NCBI GenBank assembly: GCA_963741615.1
Contig: CAVUIU010000007.1
Coordinates: 124,001 to 188,000, forward strand
Direction: 5' to 3'
Source: UBA9676 sp963741615
GTDB taxonomy: Bacteria; Actinomycetota; Actinomycetes; Streptosporangiales; Streptosporangiaceae
Length of the DNA: 64,000 nt
Under the pieces are notes generated by a model. The model was not told where the DNA came from. It was given only the letters and a program-made list of their open reading frames with translations, and made no database searches. Numbering within the stretch: the stretch's first letter is position 1; every line of letters starts with the position of its first letter. Below are positions 41,517 through 50,511 of the stretch, in pieces. Both the position numbers and the translations under genes were made by a program.

Positions 41517-41962
41517 AACCGCTCAGTTTGGCAGGGGACGGGCGTTTCGGGCGGCAGCTTGCGATGGCAGGCGATAGCAGGCCGGTCTGCGCCACGAAAT
41601 TTCGGCGAATGGAGGCCCATTTACGCTCCGGCCGACATCCATTAGCAACGCGTTTGCCTAACGCACCGCGGCCAATCCGGGAACGGCACCTTACTGGTCA
41701 CCATGGGACCGCGAGTAGGACAGACACCGCCCGGCAACGTGATCAGCAACAGCATGGCAGCGGGGAGTTCCCGCCCGGGCACGCAGCGCTCCCACGAGGC
41801 GGCGCCGGGGCCGGGCCGGCCCGGGCGCCACCGGAAGCGCCCCGGTGAACGCACCAGCAGCGTAAAAGCCGGTTCTCCGGCGGTTAGTGGTGCGATAGCC
41901 GTAGACTCCAGCTTCAACAGTAACTGCTGGGAGCGGAGATAACGGAAACCCCTGGCAGCAAA
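41517..41962. other. 446-base intergenic region upstream of amidase and LuxR-type regulator
   Basis: No convincing gene is seen. The part from 41590 to 41700 is AT-richer and may hold the amidase promoter. A 79-codon frame at 41703-41942 has no family likeness or ribosome site. Near 41905-41935 there are short dyads (CCAGC/GCTGG and CAGTAACTG) ahead of the regulator gene. Confidence 0.4.
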
Positions 41963-43327
41963 ATGGGTGCGATACATACTCGTGTGATGGTCCGTGTCGC
42001 CGTGCAGTCGCCACGGCGATTGCTCAGGGACACCTTGGCCGCCTGCTTGGCAGTCCGGCCGGACGTGGCCGTCGTGGGCCGAGTTGCCGAGCCCGACGGC
42101 ATTATGGCGCTGTGCGAATTGCGCCGCCCGGACGTTGTGATCCTCGACGCCGGCCGCAGGCTGGGTGATATGGCCGGGCGGGTGAATGCGCTCGTGCGCC
42201 GCTTCCCGGACCTGAACGTCATCGTGACCTACCGCGACGCATCGGAACATGAGGTCGCCGCCGCCTGCCGGGCAGGCGTCTCCTCCCTTGTCCCCGAGTC
42301 GCGCGGCCTTACCGCCGTGCTCGCGCTCCTCCGCCGGAAAAATACCGACCAGGTGCGGGACACCAGACGTGACCGGGGGGGCCTGACAGACCGGGAGCAC
42401 GAGATCGTCGTGCTGACCGGCTCCGGCCACAGCGTCACGGAGATAGCGGCCCTCCTGGGGATCAGCCCGCTCACGGTGGAGAACCTCAAGCGCCGCGTCT
42501 ACGCGAAGCTGGAGGTGAGCAGCGGAGCGCACGCCGTCGCCCGGGCCGCCTCTCTTGGCATGCTCGACGGGCGGAAGCCCGCCCCGGCCGCGCCGCGCCG
42601 CCAGCGCGCCGAGGGGGGCTCGGGCGTCCTGGCCGTGGTGGCCGGGCGGCCCGGCCCCGTCCTGGCCCGGCTCGTGACCGTCCTGCTCGACAGCAAGCTG
42701 CCGTTTGTGCTCGTCCGCCGGCCCGGCCCGATGGCCGGGACGCACTGGGCCCGGTGGCACCGCGGGCCGATCGTGGCCGCCCTTGTCAACCCGGCGCCGT
42801 CCGACTGGGAACTGGTTCCCGAGATGGGCATCCCGGCTGTCCTCGTGCACAGCCAGTCCCTCGATTCCGCCGATCTCGCGGAGGCGCTGGCCAACGGTGC
42901 CAGCGCGCTCGTCGCTGCCGACCGGCTGGACGATCACTTCCTGTCCGTGTTCCGGATGGTGGGCCAGGGATACCTGGTGGTGGACTCGCTGCCGATGCGC
43001 CCGCTCATCGGCGTGGTGCGGGCCAGATGGGATGAATCGGTTCCCGTCACCGGGGGACTGCCCGAACTCACCTCGCGGGAAAGCGACATCCTGAGCTCGC
43101 TTGCCTCCGGGCACTCGATCCGGCAGACCGCGCGTGCGCTCGGCATCGCGCCGAAGACCGTCGAGAACGTCCAGACGCGGCTGTTCCGCAAGCTGGGTGT
43201 GCGCAACAGGTCAGGTGCGCTCACCGTCGCCGACGCGTTCGGCCTGCTGCCGGACACGGCGCCGCTCGCGGGCACCCCCAAGGGACTCCCGTCCCCCCGA
43301 GGGGAGTCCGTCTCTATTCAGGAGTGA
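41963..43327 (+). CDS. LuxR/NarL-type regulator with two receiver-like and two HTH modules
   Basis: This 454-residue protein is an internal duplication of the NarL layout. Module 1: receiver-like domain (about 8-125) with a possible phospho-acceptor Asp62 in VVILDAGRR, then a LuxR HTH (141-200; LTDREHEIVVLTGSGHSVTE). Module 2: degenerate receiver-like domain (about 220-345) without an obvious acceptor Asp, then a second HTH (369-430; LTSRESDILSSLASGHSIRQ, PKTVENVQTRLFRKLGV). The acidic pair normally at the receiver N-terminus is missing in both, so phosphorylation is doubtful. The alternative start ATG 41987 is close. It precedes the Tat-exported repeat protein by 105 bases. Confidence 0.85.
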   Translation: MGAIHTRVMVRVAVQSPRRLLRDTLAACLAVRPDVAVVGRVAEPDGIMALCELRRPDVVILDAGRRLGDMAGRVNALVRRFPDLNVIVTYRDASEHEVAAACRAGVSSLVPESRGLTAVLALLRRKNTDQVRDTRRDRGGLTDREHEIVVLTGSGHSVTEIAALLGISPLTVENLKRRVYAKLEVSSGAHAVARAASLGMLDGRKPAPAAPRRQRAEGGSGVLAVVAGRPGPVLARLVTVLLDSKLPFVLVRRPGPMAGTHWARWHRGPIVAALVNPAPSDWELVPEMGIPAVLVHSQSLDSADLAEALANGASALVAADRLDDHFLSVFRMVGQGYLVVDSLPMRPLIGVVRARWDESVPVTGGLPELTSRESDILSSLASGHSIRQTARALGIAPKTVENVQTRLFRKLGVRNRSGALTVADAFGLLPDTAPLAGTPKGLPSPRGESVSIQE

Positions 43328-43432
43328 CTCACGCTCCTAGTGTGCCTGTTGGGCTATTAGCGTCGCCCGATCCTCCTGCGCCCGTGGGCTGAGTCCCAGC
43401 CCGGGACGCCTCCCCGCTACCGGAGGTCACCC

Positions 43433-45682
43433 ATGGCCGAATCGACCAACCCCGGACGCCGCGACGGCCGGAAGAGCCACCGCGGCGGGAAACACGAAGC
43501 CGTCAGGAGCCACGCCCAACGTAAGCGCCAGGCCGGGGGGGCAGGCCGGTCCAGCGGGCACACCCCCTGGGAGCGCCAGGCCGGCGGGAGCACTCCCGCC
43601 CAGGGCGAGCGCCAGGCCGGCCGGACGGGCCGGTCCAGCGGGCACACCCCCTGGGAGCGCCAGGCGGATGGGCAGGGCTGGCCCAGCGGCCGCCCCCCGT
43701 GGGAGCGTCAGGTGGACGGGCCGGGCTGGTCCAGCGGCCGCCCCCCGTGGGAGCGTCAGGTGGACGGGCCGGGCTGGTCCAGCGGCAGTCCTCCCTGGGA
43801 GCGTCAGGTGGACGGGCCGGGCTGGTCCAGCGGCAGCCCGCCCTGGGAGCGCCGGGCCGGCGGGAGCCTTCCCGTCCGGGGCAAGCACGCGGCCACATCG
43901 CCGGGCGCCACTTCTCCGGGTGCCCGCACCCTGACTCCAGCAGCCACGTCACATCAGGCTGGGCTCAGCGCCGCCGCCGGGACCGCCAGCGGCGCCGGGG
44001 CCGCCAGCGGCGCGGGGCCGCGATCCAGCATGCTCGCCGTCTCCCGGCGCAAGCTGCTGATTTCCGGTGGCGGGCTGGCGGCGGCGTTCGCCGGCCTTGA
44101 CGCGCTGAGGCACCTCGCGGTCACCCCGATCCGCCTCGACGCCAGCGAGGGAAAGCTCCACCACGCGAACCTGCACGCCGATCCGGGCCTGCCCGACATA
44201 CAGTTCGACATCTCACGGTTCGTCGCCCCCGCGCAAGCGGTGGACGGCATTCTCGTGTCGTTCCCGCCGGTCTACACGCTCTTCGCGCCGGCCCGGCTGG
44301 CGTCCGCGCCCACCGGAGACGACCAGGACCAACTCGAGGCCGCTCTTGACCGGGTCGAGCAGGCATACTCATTCGCGCCGCAGGGGGTCTTCACCTTCAT
44401 CGCGTACGGCCTGCCGTACTTCACGCGGTTTCCCGGCGCCCTGTTCACCCTGGTGCCGCGCCTCCTCTCCGACGAGTCCCGGTTCGCCCTGGAGGAGGCC
44501 GTGCCGTCACCGACCGACGTCAGTCCGTCCAATCCCGGGATCACGAAGAAGACGTTCAACGTGCCGGTCCAGATCGAGGCGAACGACCTGCTCGTCACGC
44601 TGCGCAGCGACAAGGTGGACAACCTCTGGGACGTGATGGCGTTCCTCGGCGGCAGCAACATGCTGGCCGGCGAACGGGTGCCATCGCCCAGGCTGAGCTG
44701 CGGCCTGACCTTTACGAGCGCCCGGGTGATGTTCGCCCAGCAGGGGCTGCCGCGCAGCGTCGCGGAGACCAATGGCCTGCCCTTCGCCCAGTTCGTGAAC
44801 CCAGCCTCCCCCATGTGGATGGGCTTCGCCGACCAGCAGGTCAACGCGAGCGCCCCGGCACCGGACGTCACGTTCGCCGGCGCCGACGGGATCCATCTGA
44901 CCACGGCCGAGCCCGGTGACTACTTCGACAACGGGTCGCTGCAGCACCTGTCCCACGACATCCTGGACATGGCCCAGTTCTTCGACCTCAACGCGGCGGG
45001 GACACCGGGCTCCGACGGCACGTTCCTCGAGCGGGTCCAGTACATGTTCCGCGCCGACCCGCCTCCGTCGAGGGGCTTCGCGGACCAGTTCGCCAACGGC
45101 GGCGGCGCCGCCTTCCTCAACAACACCTTCCAGGGCTTCGGCGACGCGCGGAAGAGCGCCCAGGGCATCGGCACGCTGCCCGACCCGACGACCGGAAAGC
45201 CTCAGCACCGGATGGGCCATCTGTCCTGCCTGCAGCGATCCTCCCGGACAGCGGACGGCAGGCCGATCCACTTGCGGATGGACGGGCCCGGTTTCGACAG
45301 CATGGACGTTCCCGATGGCAGCAAGCAGCCGAAGCTGGAGTTCACCGTCTTCGTGCCGACGGCCGATTTCTTCACCACGATGCGGGTCAACCAGGCGTCG
45401 CTGGACCTGCAGAACGAGTTCGGCGTGGCCCCGACCGACAACGGCCTGGAGCGGTTCATCACCGCCACCAGGCGGCAGAACTTCCTGATCCCGCCGCGGC
45501 GGCACCGCGCCTTCCCGTTCGCTGAATTCGGTCCCGGCAACGGCAGCGCCGCCAAGAGCAGTTCCGCCGGCGCCGGTTCCGGCCGCGGCGGCTCCGGCGG
45601 TTCGGGTCACGGTGGTTCTGGCTCGGGCGGTCCGGGTCACGGTGGTTCTGGCTCGGGCGGTCCGGGTCACGGCGGTCGCTGA
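43433..45682 (+). CDS. Tat-exported protein with repeat-rich N-terminal extension
   Basis: This 749-residue protein has three parts. Residues 1-199 are low complexity and basic, with 16-residue tandem units (PPWERQVDGPGWSSGR-like). Residues 200-230 form a Tat signal: SRRKLLISGGGLAAAFAGLDAL. The rest (about 240-700) is a conserved-looking extracytoplasmic domain with GVFTFIAYGLPYFTRFPGALF, RMGHLSCLQRSSRT and RMDGPGFDSMDVPDGS, which I recall only as an uncharacterised Tat-linked family (possibly DUF7405), followed by a Gly/Ser/His tail of repeats. GGAGG at proper spacing before ATG 43433 supports the long N-terminus; ATG 44030 would start directly at the Tat signal. Confidence 0.75.
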   Translation: MAESTNPGRRDGRKSHRGGKHEAVRSHAQRKRQAGGAGRSSGHTPWERQAGGSTPAQGERQAGRTGRSSGHTPWERQADGQGWPSGRPPWERQVDGPGWSSGRPPWERQVDGPGWSSGSPPWERQVDGPGWSSGSPPWERRAGGSLPVRGKHAATSPGATSPGARTLTPAATSHQAGLSAAAGTASGAGAASGAGPRSSMLAVSRRKLLISGGGLAAAFAGLDALRHLAVTPIRLDASEGKLHHANLHADPGLPDIQFDISRFVAPAQAVDGILVSFPPVYTLFAPARLASAPTGDDQDQLEAALDRVEQAYSFAPQGVFTFIAYGLPYFTRFPGALFTLVPRLLSDESRFALEEAVPSPTDVSPSNPGITKKTFNVPVQIEANDLLVTLRSDKVDNLWDVMAFLGGSNMLAGERVPSPRLSCGLTFTSARVMFAQQGLPRSVAETNGLPFAQFVNPASPMWMGFADQQVNASAPAPDVTFAGADGIHLTTAEPGDYFDNGSLQHLSHDILDMAQFFDLNAAGTPGSDGTFLERVQYMFRADPPPSRGFADQFANGGGAAFLNNTFQGFGDARKSAQGIGTLPDPTTGKPQHRMGHLSCLQRSSRTADGRPIHLRMDGPGFDSMDVPDGSKQPKLEFTVFVPTADFFTTMRVNQASLDLQNEFGVAPTDNGLERFITATRRQNFLIPPRRHRAFPFAEFGPGNGSAAKSSSAGAGSGRGGSGGSGHGGSGSGGPGHGGSGSGGPGHGGR
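43693..43836. repeat. 48-bp tandem repeats in the Tat-protein gene
   Basis: Three near-identical 48-base units (43693-43740, 43741-43788, 43789-43836) plus partial, more diverged copies on both sides encode 16-residue WERQ...GPGWSSG units. Differences are mostly at the last codons of each unit. Confidence 0.9.
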
Positions 45683-45766
45683 AGCAACGGCCGTGCGACC
45701 TGCGACACTCCAAGCCAGCCGCCGGGGTGAGATCCTGCCGGGTCTTGCCGAAGGAACTGGCTTCGG

Positions 45767-46579
45767 ATGACCCAAGCGGACGGCAGCACGCTGCTGGTCG
45801 AACTCCTCTACCGGCAGGATGCTGGCCTTGATGAGGGCCGTCTCCTGGCTGAGGTGAACAAGGTCTTGCCCCGTACGGTGCTCGCGGGTGATGGCAGGCC
45901 GCCGACGCTGCTCGTGCACGAGGGATACAGCACCGGGGGCACCGGTGACGCGCCGGTGCCCGTGATGACGGTCCTCATGGCGCCAGGCAACGGTGATCAT
46001 CGCGCAGATCCGGGCCGGATCGACCTCAGCCAGACGTGGGAATTCCCTCAGGCGCAGACGGTGCTGGACCAATGCCGGGCAAGCCTGACCGTGGGCGAGA
46101 TGTTCGGCCGGCCGCGCTCTCCCGCTGGCCGGCTCGAGGTGTTCCACGCGGCTGTTCTGGCCGTTTGCCGTCTCACCATGCCGCTGGCGGCGTGGTGGCC
46201 CACCTCCGCCCAGCTCCTGCCACCGCCATCACCGGCCGCCCCGCCGCTGATGGGGCTGCTGAACGTACGGTTGTTCCGGGTGGGGGACCGCACCCGCGAT
46301 GTGGTGATGGACACCCTTGGCCTCCACGTGTTCGGGCTGCCCGATCTTCAGTGCCACTGCCGCGACATCGAGCTGCCGCGGCTCGCCGTCTACCTGCGCA
46401 ACGCGGGGAGTTACCTCTTCGAGTGCGGTGATGTCATCCGCGACGGCGACACGATCGAAGGGCTCGGGCCGGGGGAGAAATGGCTGTGCCGGCAAGAGCA
46501 GGCGCTGATCCCACCCGACCGGCTGGTGATCGACCTCGACCCCGGTGCCGACCACGCGGCGGGCGAACGGCTCCGCTGA
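45767..46579 (+). CDS. DUF4261-like protein
   Basis: This 270-residue soluble protein resembles DUF4261 proteins: TMPLAAWWPTSAQLLPP, LLNVRLFRVGD and DTLGLHVFGLPDLQCHCRDIE, followed by LRNAGSYLFECGDVIRDGDTIEG. The function of this family is unknown; members often accompany immunity- or stress-type genes. It begins 84 bases after the Tat protein gene on the same strand, and a hairpin follows it, so the two may form one unit. ATG 45767 has a GGAA-type site ahead. Confidence 0.75.
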   Translation: MTQADGSTLLVELLYRQDAGLDEGRLLAEVNKVLPRTVLAGDGRPPTLLVHEGYSTGGTGDAPVPVMTVLMAPGNGDHRADPGRIDLSQTWEFPQAQTVLDQCRASLTVGEMFGRPRSPAGRLEVFHAAVLAVCRLTMPLAAWWPTSAQLLPPPSPAAPPLMGLLNVRLFRVGDRTRDVVMDTLGLHVFGLPDLQCHCRDIELPRLAVYLRNAGSYLFECGDVIRDGDTIEGLGPGEKWLCRQEQALIPPDRLVIDLDPGADHAAGERLR

Positions 46580-46656
46580 CGGCCGGGGTCCGCCGGGCTG
46601 CTCCCGCGCACTGTTGCCCGACGTTCGCGGCAGCCGTTTTGTGAGCCGAATGCCTT

Positions 46657-46687
46657 CACGCCCAGGGACCATGGGCCCTTGGGCGTG
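46657..46687 (+). terminator. Hairpin after the DUF4261 gene
   Basis: CACGCCCA (46657-46664) pairs with TGGGCGTG (46680-46687); GGG/CCC extends the stem past a one-base bulge. It lies 78 bases after the stop. Confidence 0.5.
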
Positions 46688-46755
46688 GCCGCCGGGGGGG
46701 AACAGCCTGGAACTGTAGGCGGGCAAGTCCGGCGCGCCGGGAGCAGGTAAGGCAG

Positions 46756-47871
46756 GTGGCGGCGATGGCGGAGGTGTCGGCGAGCTGGGCGGCCGATGAA
46801 CTAGGCCCGGCGAAGGTGGTTTTCCTGCACCTGGGTCCCGGGGTTGGCGCGGTGGTCGTGGTGGACAACGTCGCGCTCGGCCCGGCGATCGGCGGGGTGA
46901 GGATGAGGCCCGACGTCACAGCGGGCGAGGTGGCCCGGCTGGCGCGCGCCATGACCATGAAGAACGCGCTGGCAGGCCTGCCGCACGGTGGCGGGAAGTC
47001 AGGCATCGCGGTGCAGCCCGGCCTGGCGGCAGCTGATCACGAGCGCGTGATGCGTGCCTTCGCCCTGGCGATGGAGCAGCTCACCGAGTACATCCCCGGG
47101 CCGGACATGGGCACGAGCGAGACATCGATGGCCTACGTGCACGACGAGATCGGCCGGGCGGTGGGCCTGCCCAGCGTGCTGGGAGGTGTGCCGCTGGACG
47201 AGCTCGGCGCGACCGGCTTCGGGCTGGCGGTATGCGCCGAGGTTCTCAGCCAGGCCAACGTGGTCGAGCTGGCGGGGGCGCGGGTCGTGATCCAGGGTTT
47301 CGGCGCTGTGGGCAGCCACGCCGCCCGCGCGCTGAGCGAGCGCGGTGCGACCGTCATCGCCGTCTCTGATATCGCAGGGGCGATGTGGAACCCGGACGGG
47401 CTCGACGTCGCGGGGCTGATCGCGCACAAGGCCGATGGCCCGGTCGCCGAATTCACCGGCGGCACCGCGGTGCCGCGGGACGACATCCTGGGCATGGACT
47501 GCGAGATACTCGTGCCCGCCGCCCAGCCGGACGTGCTGACAACGGACAACGCGGCGAAGGTTTCGGCCCGGGTGGTGCTGGAAGGAGCGAACATTCCTGT
47601 CACCCGCGAGGCCGAGGCCGAGCTGGCCGAACGTGGCGTGCTGTGCGTCCCTGACGTGGTCGCGAACGCGGGCGGTGTCATCTGCGCCGCGGCCGAGTAC
47701 CGCGGGGAGGGCCATACCGCGGCCTTCGCCGACATCGCGGAGAAGGTCCGCGACACCACCGCCGAGTGGCTCGACCGCGCGGGACGTGGCCCGCTGGCCC
47801 CGCGCGCGGCCGCCGAGCAGATGGCGGCCGAACGGCTGCGCAAGGCGCTCGGACTTCGCCGCAGGTTCTGA
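46756..47871 (+). CDS. Glu/Leu/Phe/Val dehydrogenase family protein
   Basis: This cytoplasmic NAD(P)-dependent amino-acid dehydrogenase of 371 residues deaminates a 2-amino acid to the 2-oxo acid. The substrate domain has GGVRMRPDVTAGEVARLARAM, the catalytic-Lys motif GLPHGGGKSGI and EYIPGPDMGTSE; the Rossmann domain has VVIQGFGAVGSHAARALSERG and LCVPDVVANAGGVICAAAEY. Length and motif wording favour a leucine/valine-type enzyme over hexameric glutamate dehydrogenase. GTG 46756 and ATG 46765 are both possible starts. It stands alone. Confidence 0.9.
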   Translation: MAAMAEVSASWAADELGPAKVVFLHLGPGVGAVVVVDNVALGPAIGGVRMRPDVTAGEVARLARAMTMKNALAGLPHGGGKSGIAVQPGLAAADHERVMRAFALAMEQLTEYIPGPDMGTSETSMAYVHDEIGRAVGLPSVLGGVPLDELGATGFGLAVCAEVLSQANVVELAGARVVIQGFGAVGSHAARALSERGATVIAVSDIAGAMWNPDGLDVAGLIAHKADGPVAEFTGGTAVPRDDILGMDCEILVPAAQPDVLTTDNAAKVSARVVLEGANIPVTREAEAELAERGVLCVPDVVANAGGVICAAAEYRGEGHTAAFADIAEKVRDTTAEWLDRAGRGPLAPRAAAEQMAAERLRKALGLRRRF

Positions 47872-47937
47872 TCAGCCGGCCTGCGGGGGCGGTCGTGACC
47901 GCTTTCCGCGGTCAGGTCAGGTCCGTGCTGGGTGCGA

Positions 47938-48759
47938 TCACGCTGCGGGGCGGCTGCCCGGTGCGGTCATCGGCTGACCCTGCCGGTACATCTGCGGCGG
48001 CTTGTTCCCGGCCGCCTGCCCGCCATCGACCGGGATCACGGCCCCGGTGATGAACGAGGACTGCTCCGAGCAGAGCCACAGCACTGTCTGCGCCACCTCT
48101 GCGGCGCTGCCGGTCCGGCGCATGGGGGTGGACAGCCCGGCCAGGCGCTGCGCCTCCGGGCCCGCGGCCTCGAGGTGGTAGGTCAGGATAGGGCCCGGCG
48201 CCACCACATTGACGCGGATGCCCTGGTCGGCGTAGTCGAGCGCGGCAACCTTGGTCAGGCCGATGATCCCGGCCTTGCCGGCCACGTAGGCGGCGAGGTT
48301 GGCGGTGCCGTTCAGGCCGGCGATCGAGGCCATGTTCACGATCGCACCGCCACCGGAAGCCAGCATGGCGGGGATCTGGAACTTCATGCCGAGGAAGGTG
48401 CCGCGGATGTTGGTGGCGATGCCGCGGTCGAAATCGGCCGGCTCGATGTCGGCCAGCGGCGCCGGCCGCGGGCCGCCGGCCGCGTTGTTGAACGCGGCGT
48501 CGAGCCTGCCGAACCTGGTGAGCGCGGTCACGACCAGGCCGCGATTCGAGTCAACGTCCGTCACGTCAGCCCGGACGGGCACGGCCTGGCCTCCGGCGGC
48601 TCCGATGCGCCTGGCGACCGACTCCAGGGCTTCGATGTCACGGGCACCGAGGACGACAGCGGCACCGGCGGCGGCGAACGCTTCGGCGGTAGCCGCCCCG
48701 ATACCCCGGCTGGCGCCCGCGACCAGGGCCACCTGGCCCTGCAGTGGCTGATCAGTCAT
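47938..48759 (-). CDS. Short-chain dehydrogenase/reductase (SDR)
   Basis: This 273-residue Rossmann oxidoreductase has the cofactor loop VAGASRGIGAATAEAFA, Asp of RADVTD, NNAAGG, Ser of ASIAGL and the YxxxK motif in AAYVAGKAGIIGLTK. It ends with FITGAVIPVDGG and a non-conserved tail. Arg in LGARDIEAL suggests NADP preference (weak). ATG 48759 follows a GGAGG site. An AT-rich patch with dyads lies upstream (48808-48850), a likely operator, but the regulator is not next to it. The substrate is unknown. Confidence 0.9.
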   Translation of the reverse strand: MTDQPLQGQVALVAGASRGIGAATAEAFAAAGAAVVLGARDIEALESVARRIGAAGGQAVPVRADVTDVDSNRGLVVTALTRFGRLDAAFNNAAGGPRPAPLADIEPADFDRGIATNIRGTFLGMKFQIPAMLASGGGAIVNMASIAGLNGTANLAAYVAGKAGIIGLTKVAALDYADQGIRVNVVAPGPILTYHLEAAGPEAQRLAGLSTPMRRTGSAAEVAQTVLWLCSEQSSFITGAVIPVDGGQAAGNKPPQMYRQGQPMTAPGSRPAA

Positions 48760-48807
48760 GCCTGCCTCCTCCTGCTCTGCCGGCTCCCTGTCCAGCAGCC
48801 TCCACCT

Positions 48808-48850
48808 CAAAAGTTAGCAATCTAATCGTAAGATATCAAACTGTTAGGCA
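48808..48850. promoter_or_regulatory. AT-rich regulatory patch upstream of the SDR gene
   Basis: The patch is strikingly AT-rich for this genome. It holds TTAG-CAAT-CTAA, a perfect short dyad (48814-48825), and a second TTAG 30 bases on. A TetR- or MarR-type regulator is possible. Confidence 0.4.
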
Positions 48851-48924
48851 TCGATGAGACGCGAACCCGCGGCCGGATGACTGCGCGGCAGAGGACGCCG
48901 CAGATCGGATCCGCTAGCCCGCCG

Positions 48925-49272
48925 CTAGCCCCAGAAGAGCGCGGTCGGATCTTGGTCGATCTCCTGCAGGAGGTCGACGACGCGTGACGAAGGCGCGATC
49001 CGGTCGTAGAGGTGGAAGCGCGTGTTGCGGTCACGCCAGTACAAGGTCCAGGTCCGGTCCGCCTTGGTGTACCGGAGCCGGGCGACCGGCAAGGCGGTCC
49101 ACTCGGGGCCGACATCGTCGTGCCAGGGCGGGTGGCGCTCGACGATCGTGAGATGCCTCGGCGCGACCTCGCACTCGATCCGCACCTTGCCCCGGGCGTG
49201 AGCGGGGACACGCTGACCACACCAGCGCCGCGCCCGGGCCACGTCAAGCTCGGGAAGTCCCTGTCCAGCCAT
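48925..49272 (-). CDS. DUF3024 family protein
   Basis: This 115-residue soluble protein is recognisable as DUF3024 by RHPPWHDDVGPEWTALPVA, LRYTKADRTWTLYWRDRN, and the ending LLQEIDQDPTALFWG. These are small actinobacterial proteins of unknown function, many Trp and Arg rich. It starts at ATG 49272 and stands between the SDR and the kinase fragment, both of which it does not obviously serve. Confidence 0.85.
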   Translation of the reverse strand: MAGQGLPELDVARARRWCGQRVPAHARGKVRIECEVAPRHLTIVERHPPWHDDVGPEWTALPVARLRYTKADRTWTLYWRDRNTRFHLYDRIAPSSRVVDLLQEIDQDPTALFWG

Positions 49273-49364
49273 CTGCCGAGTCTTTCACCCGGCTGCCTGG
49301 CCGCGCACAGCCCACGCCGGGATCGGCCGCCACGCCCCGGGATGCGTGCTGGACCGGTGGCAGG

Positions 49365-50489
49365 ATGGTACGGAACCACCTGGCGGAAGGCCGGCATGCT
49401 GGAAGGCACTCATCTGTCGCGGGCCCGTTCGTGACGGGCGTGCAGGGGCAGGCCGTGCGTCTTGGGCGGGCTCTCCCGCGGTCACCGCCTGGGCTGCCGC
49501 TGTGGCTGAAACTGGCTGGCGCAGGCTTGTGCCTCACCGGTGCCGCGGCCGGTGCCATCACCGTGGCCGGCATCTCGCTGTTCCGGGCCTCTCTCATGCG
49601 GCAAGTGGACCAGCAGGTGCGGTCCGACGCCCAGCGCCTGATCGGCCACCCCCTCGTGGCATGGTCCGCTCCCCAGCCCGCGGGAGGTCTCGCGAAAATC
49701 AGCGTCGAGGTGCTTGGCCCCGCCGGAAAACGGCTGGTACCCGTGGGCCCGGGTGGCGGAACCGGCCCGGCCATCCCCACGGGAGCCGGCTGGATCTCGG
49801 CACACGCTGGACGGCCCGTGACGGTGCCCGCCCCCGGCGGCGCGGAAAGCTGGCGGGTGGTCATCGAGCCTGTCCGCTACCAAGCCCGGCATCTCCTGTT
49901 CGCGTATGGGGCCGATGACTTTTCTGTGGTCGTCACCCGCCGGGCCACACCGGGTGTTCCCGGCACGCTGGTCGTGGGCATGGGCCTGGGCGGCATCGCC
50001 CGGTCAGCCGCGAAGCTCGCCGTCACCGGCCTGGCCGTCGGTGCCGCGGTCATGGTGCTGCTGGCGGGCCTGTGCGCCGCGGTCATCCGCGCCTGCCTGC
50101 GGCCGCTCGCCGAGATCGGGGAGTCGGCGCGGGCCGTTGCGCAGGACCGGCCGTGGCAGCGGATCGCCGCCCGCGATCCAGGCGGTGAGGTCGGCAGCAT
50201 CGCGCGGTCGCTCAACAGCGCGCTGAGCCACGCCGGGGAAGCGGCCCGCGCTCATGCTGCGGGGGAGGCGGCTGCCCGCCGTTCGGAGGAGAGGCTGGGC
50301 CAGGGTCTTGCTGACGCCGGTCACGACCTGCTGGCACCGCTCAGTGTCATCGCCGGCTCTGCCGAGCACTACCGGCAGCGCGGCGCGGCCGGTGCCGGTG
50401 AGCTTGACCACATGATGAAGCGGATAGCGGACGAGACCGCCCGGATGGATGCCGTGGTCAGCCTCTTGAGCGAGGACGCCGCCCGGTAG
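49365..50489 (+). CDS. Sensor histidine kinase lacking its ATPase domain
   Basis: This 374-residue protein has the front half of a sensor kinase: membrane helix (about 45-70, LWLKLAGAGLCLTGAAAGAI), extracytoplasmic domain, second helix (about 225-245), a HAMP region (CLRPLAEIGESARAVAQ) and a HisKA-like helix pair with LADAGHDLLAPLSVIAGSAEHYRQR. The His is present though the usual SHELRTPL wording is degraded. It stops directly after HisKA; no HATPase domain follows in any frame. It cannot autophosphorylate by itself. The N-terminal start is uncertain (ATG 49365 or GTG 49431). It is probably a deletion product, next to a truncated DUF397 gene. Confidence 0.8.
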   Translation: MVRNHLAEGRHAGRHSSVAGPFVTGVQGQAVRLGRALPRSPPGLPLWLKLAGAGLCLTGAAAGAITVAGISLFRASLMRQVDQQVRSDAQRLIGHPLVAWSAPQPAGGLAKISVEVLGPAGKRLVPVGPGGGTGPAIPTGAGWISAHAGRPVTVPAPGGAESWRVVIEPVRYQARHLLFAYGADDFSVVVTRRATPGVPGTLVVGMGLGGIARSAAKLAVTGLAVGAAVMVLLAGLCAAVIRACLRPLAEIGESARAVAQDRPWQRIAARDPGGEVGSIARSLNSALSHAGEAARAHAAGEAAARRSEERLGQGLADAGHDLLAPLSVIAGSAEHYRQRGAAGAGELDHMMKRIADETARMDAVVSLLSEDAAR

Positions 50490-50511
50490 CGCCCGCGGCC
50501 GCGGGCGGCTG

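Noticed and set aside
41703..41942. 79-codon frame in the region upstream of the double regulator
   Set aside because: No ribosome site, no family likeness, low-complexity composition.
43640..43850. Regularly spaced repeats that could suggest a CRISPR array
   Set aside because: The 48-base units are contiguous, have no spacers and encode in-frame 16-residue protein repeats.
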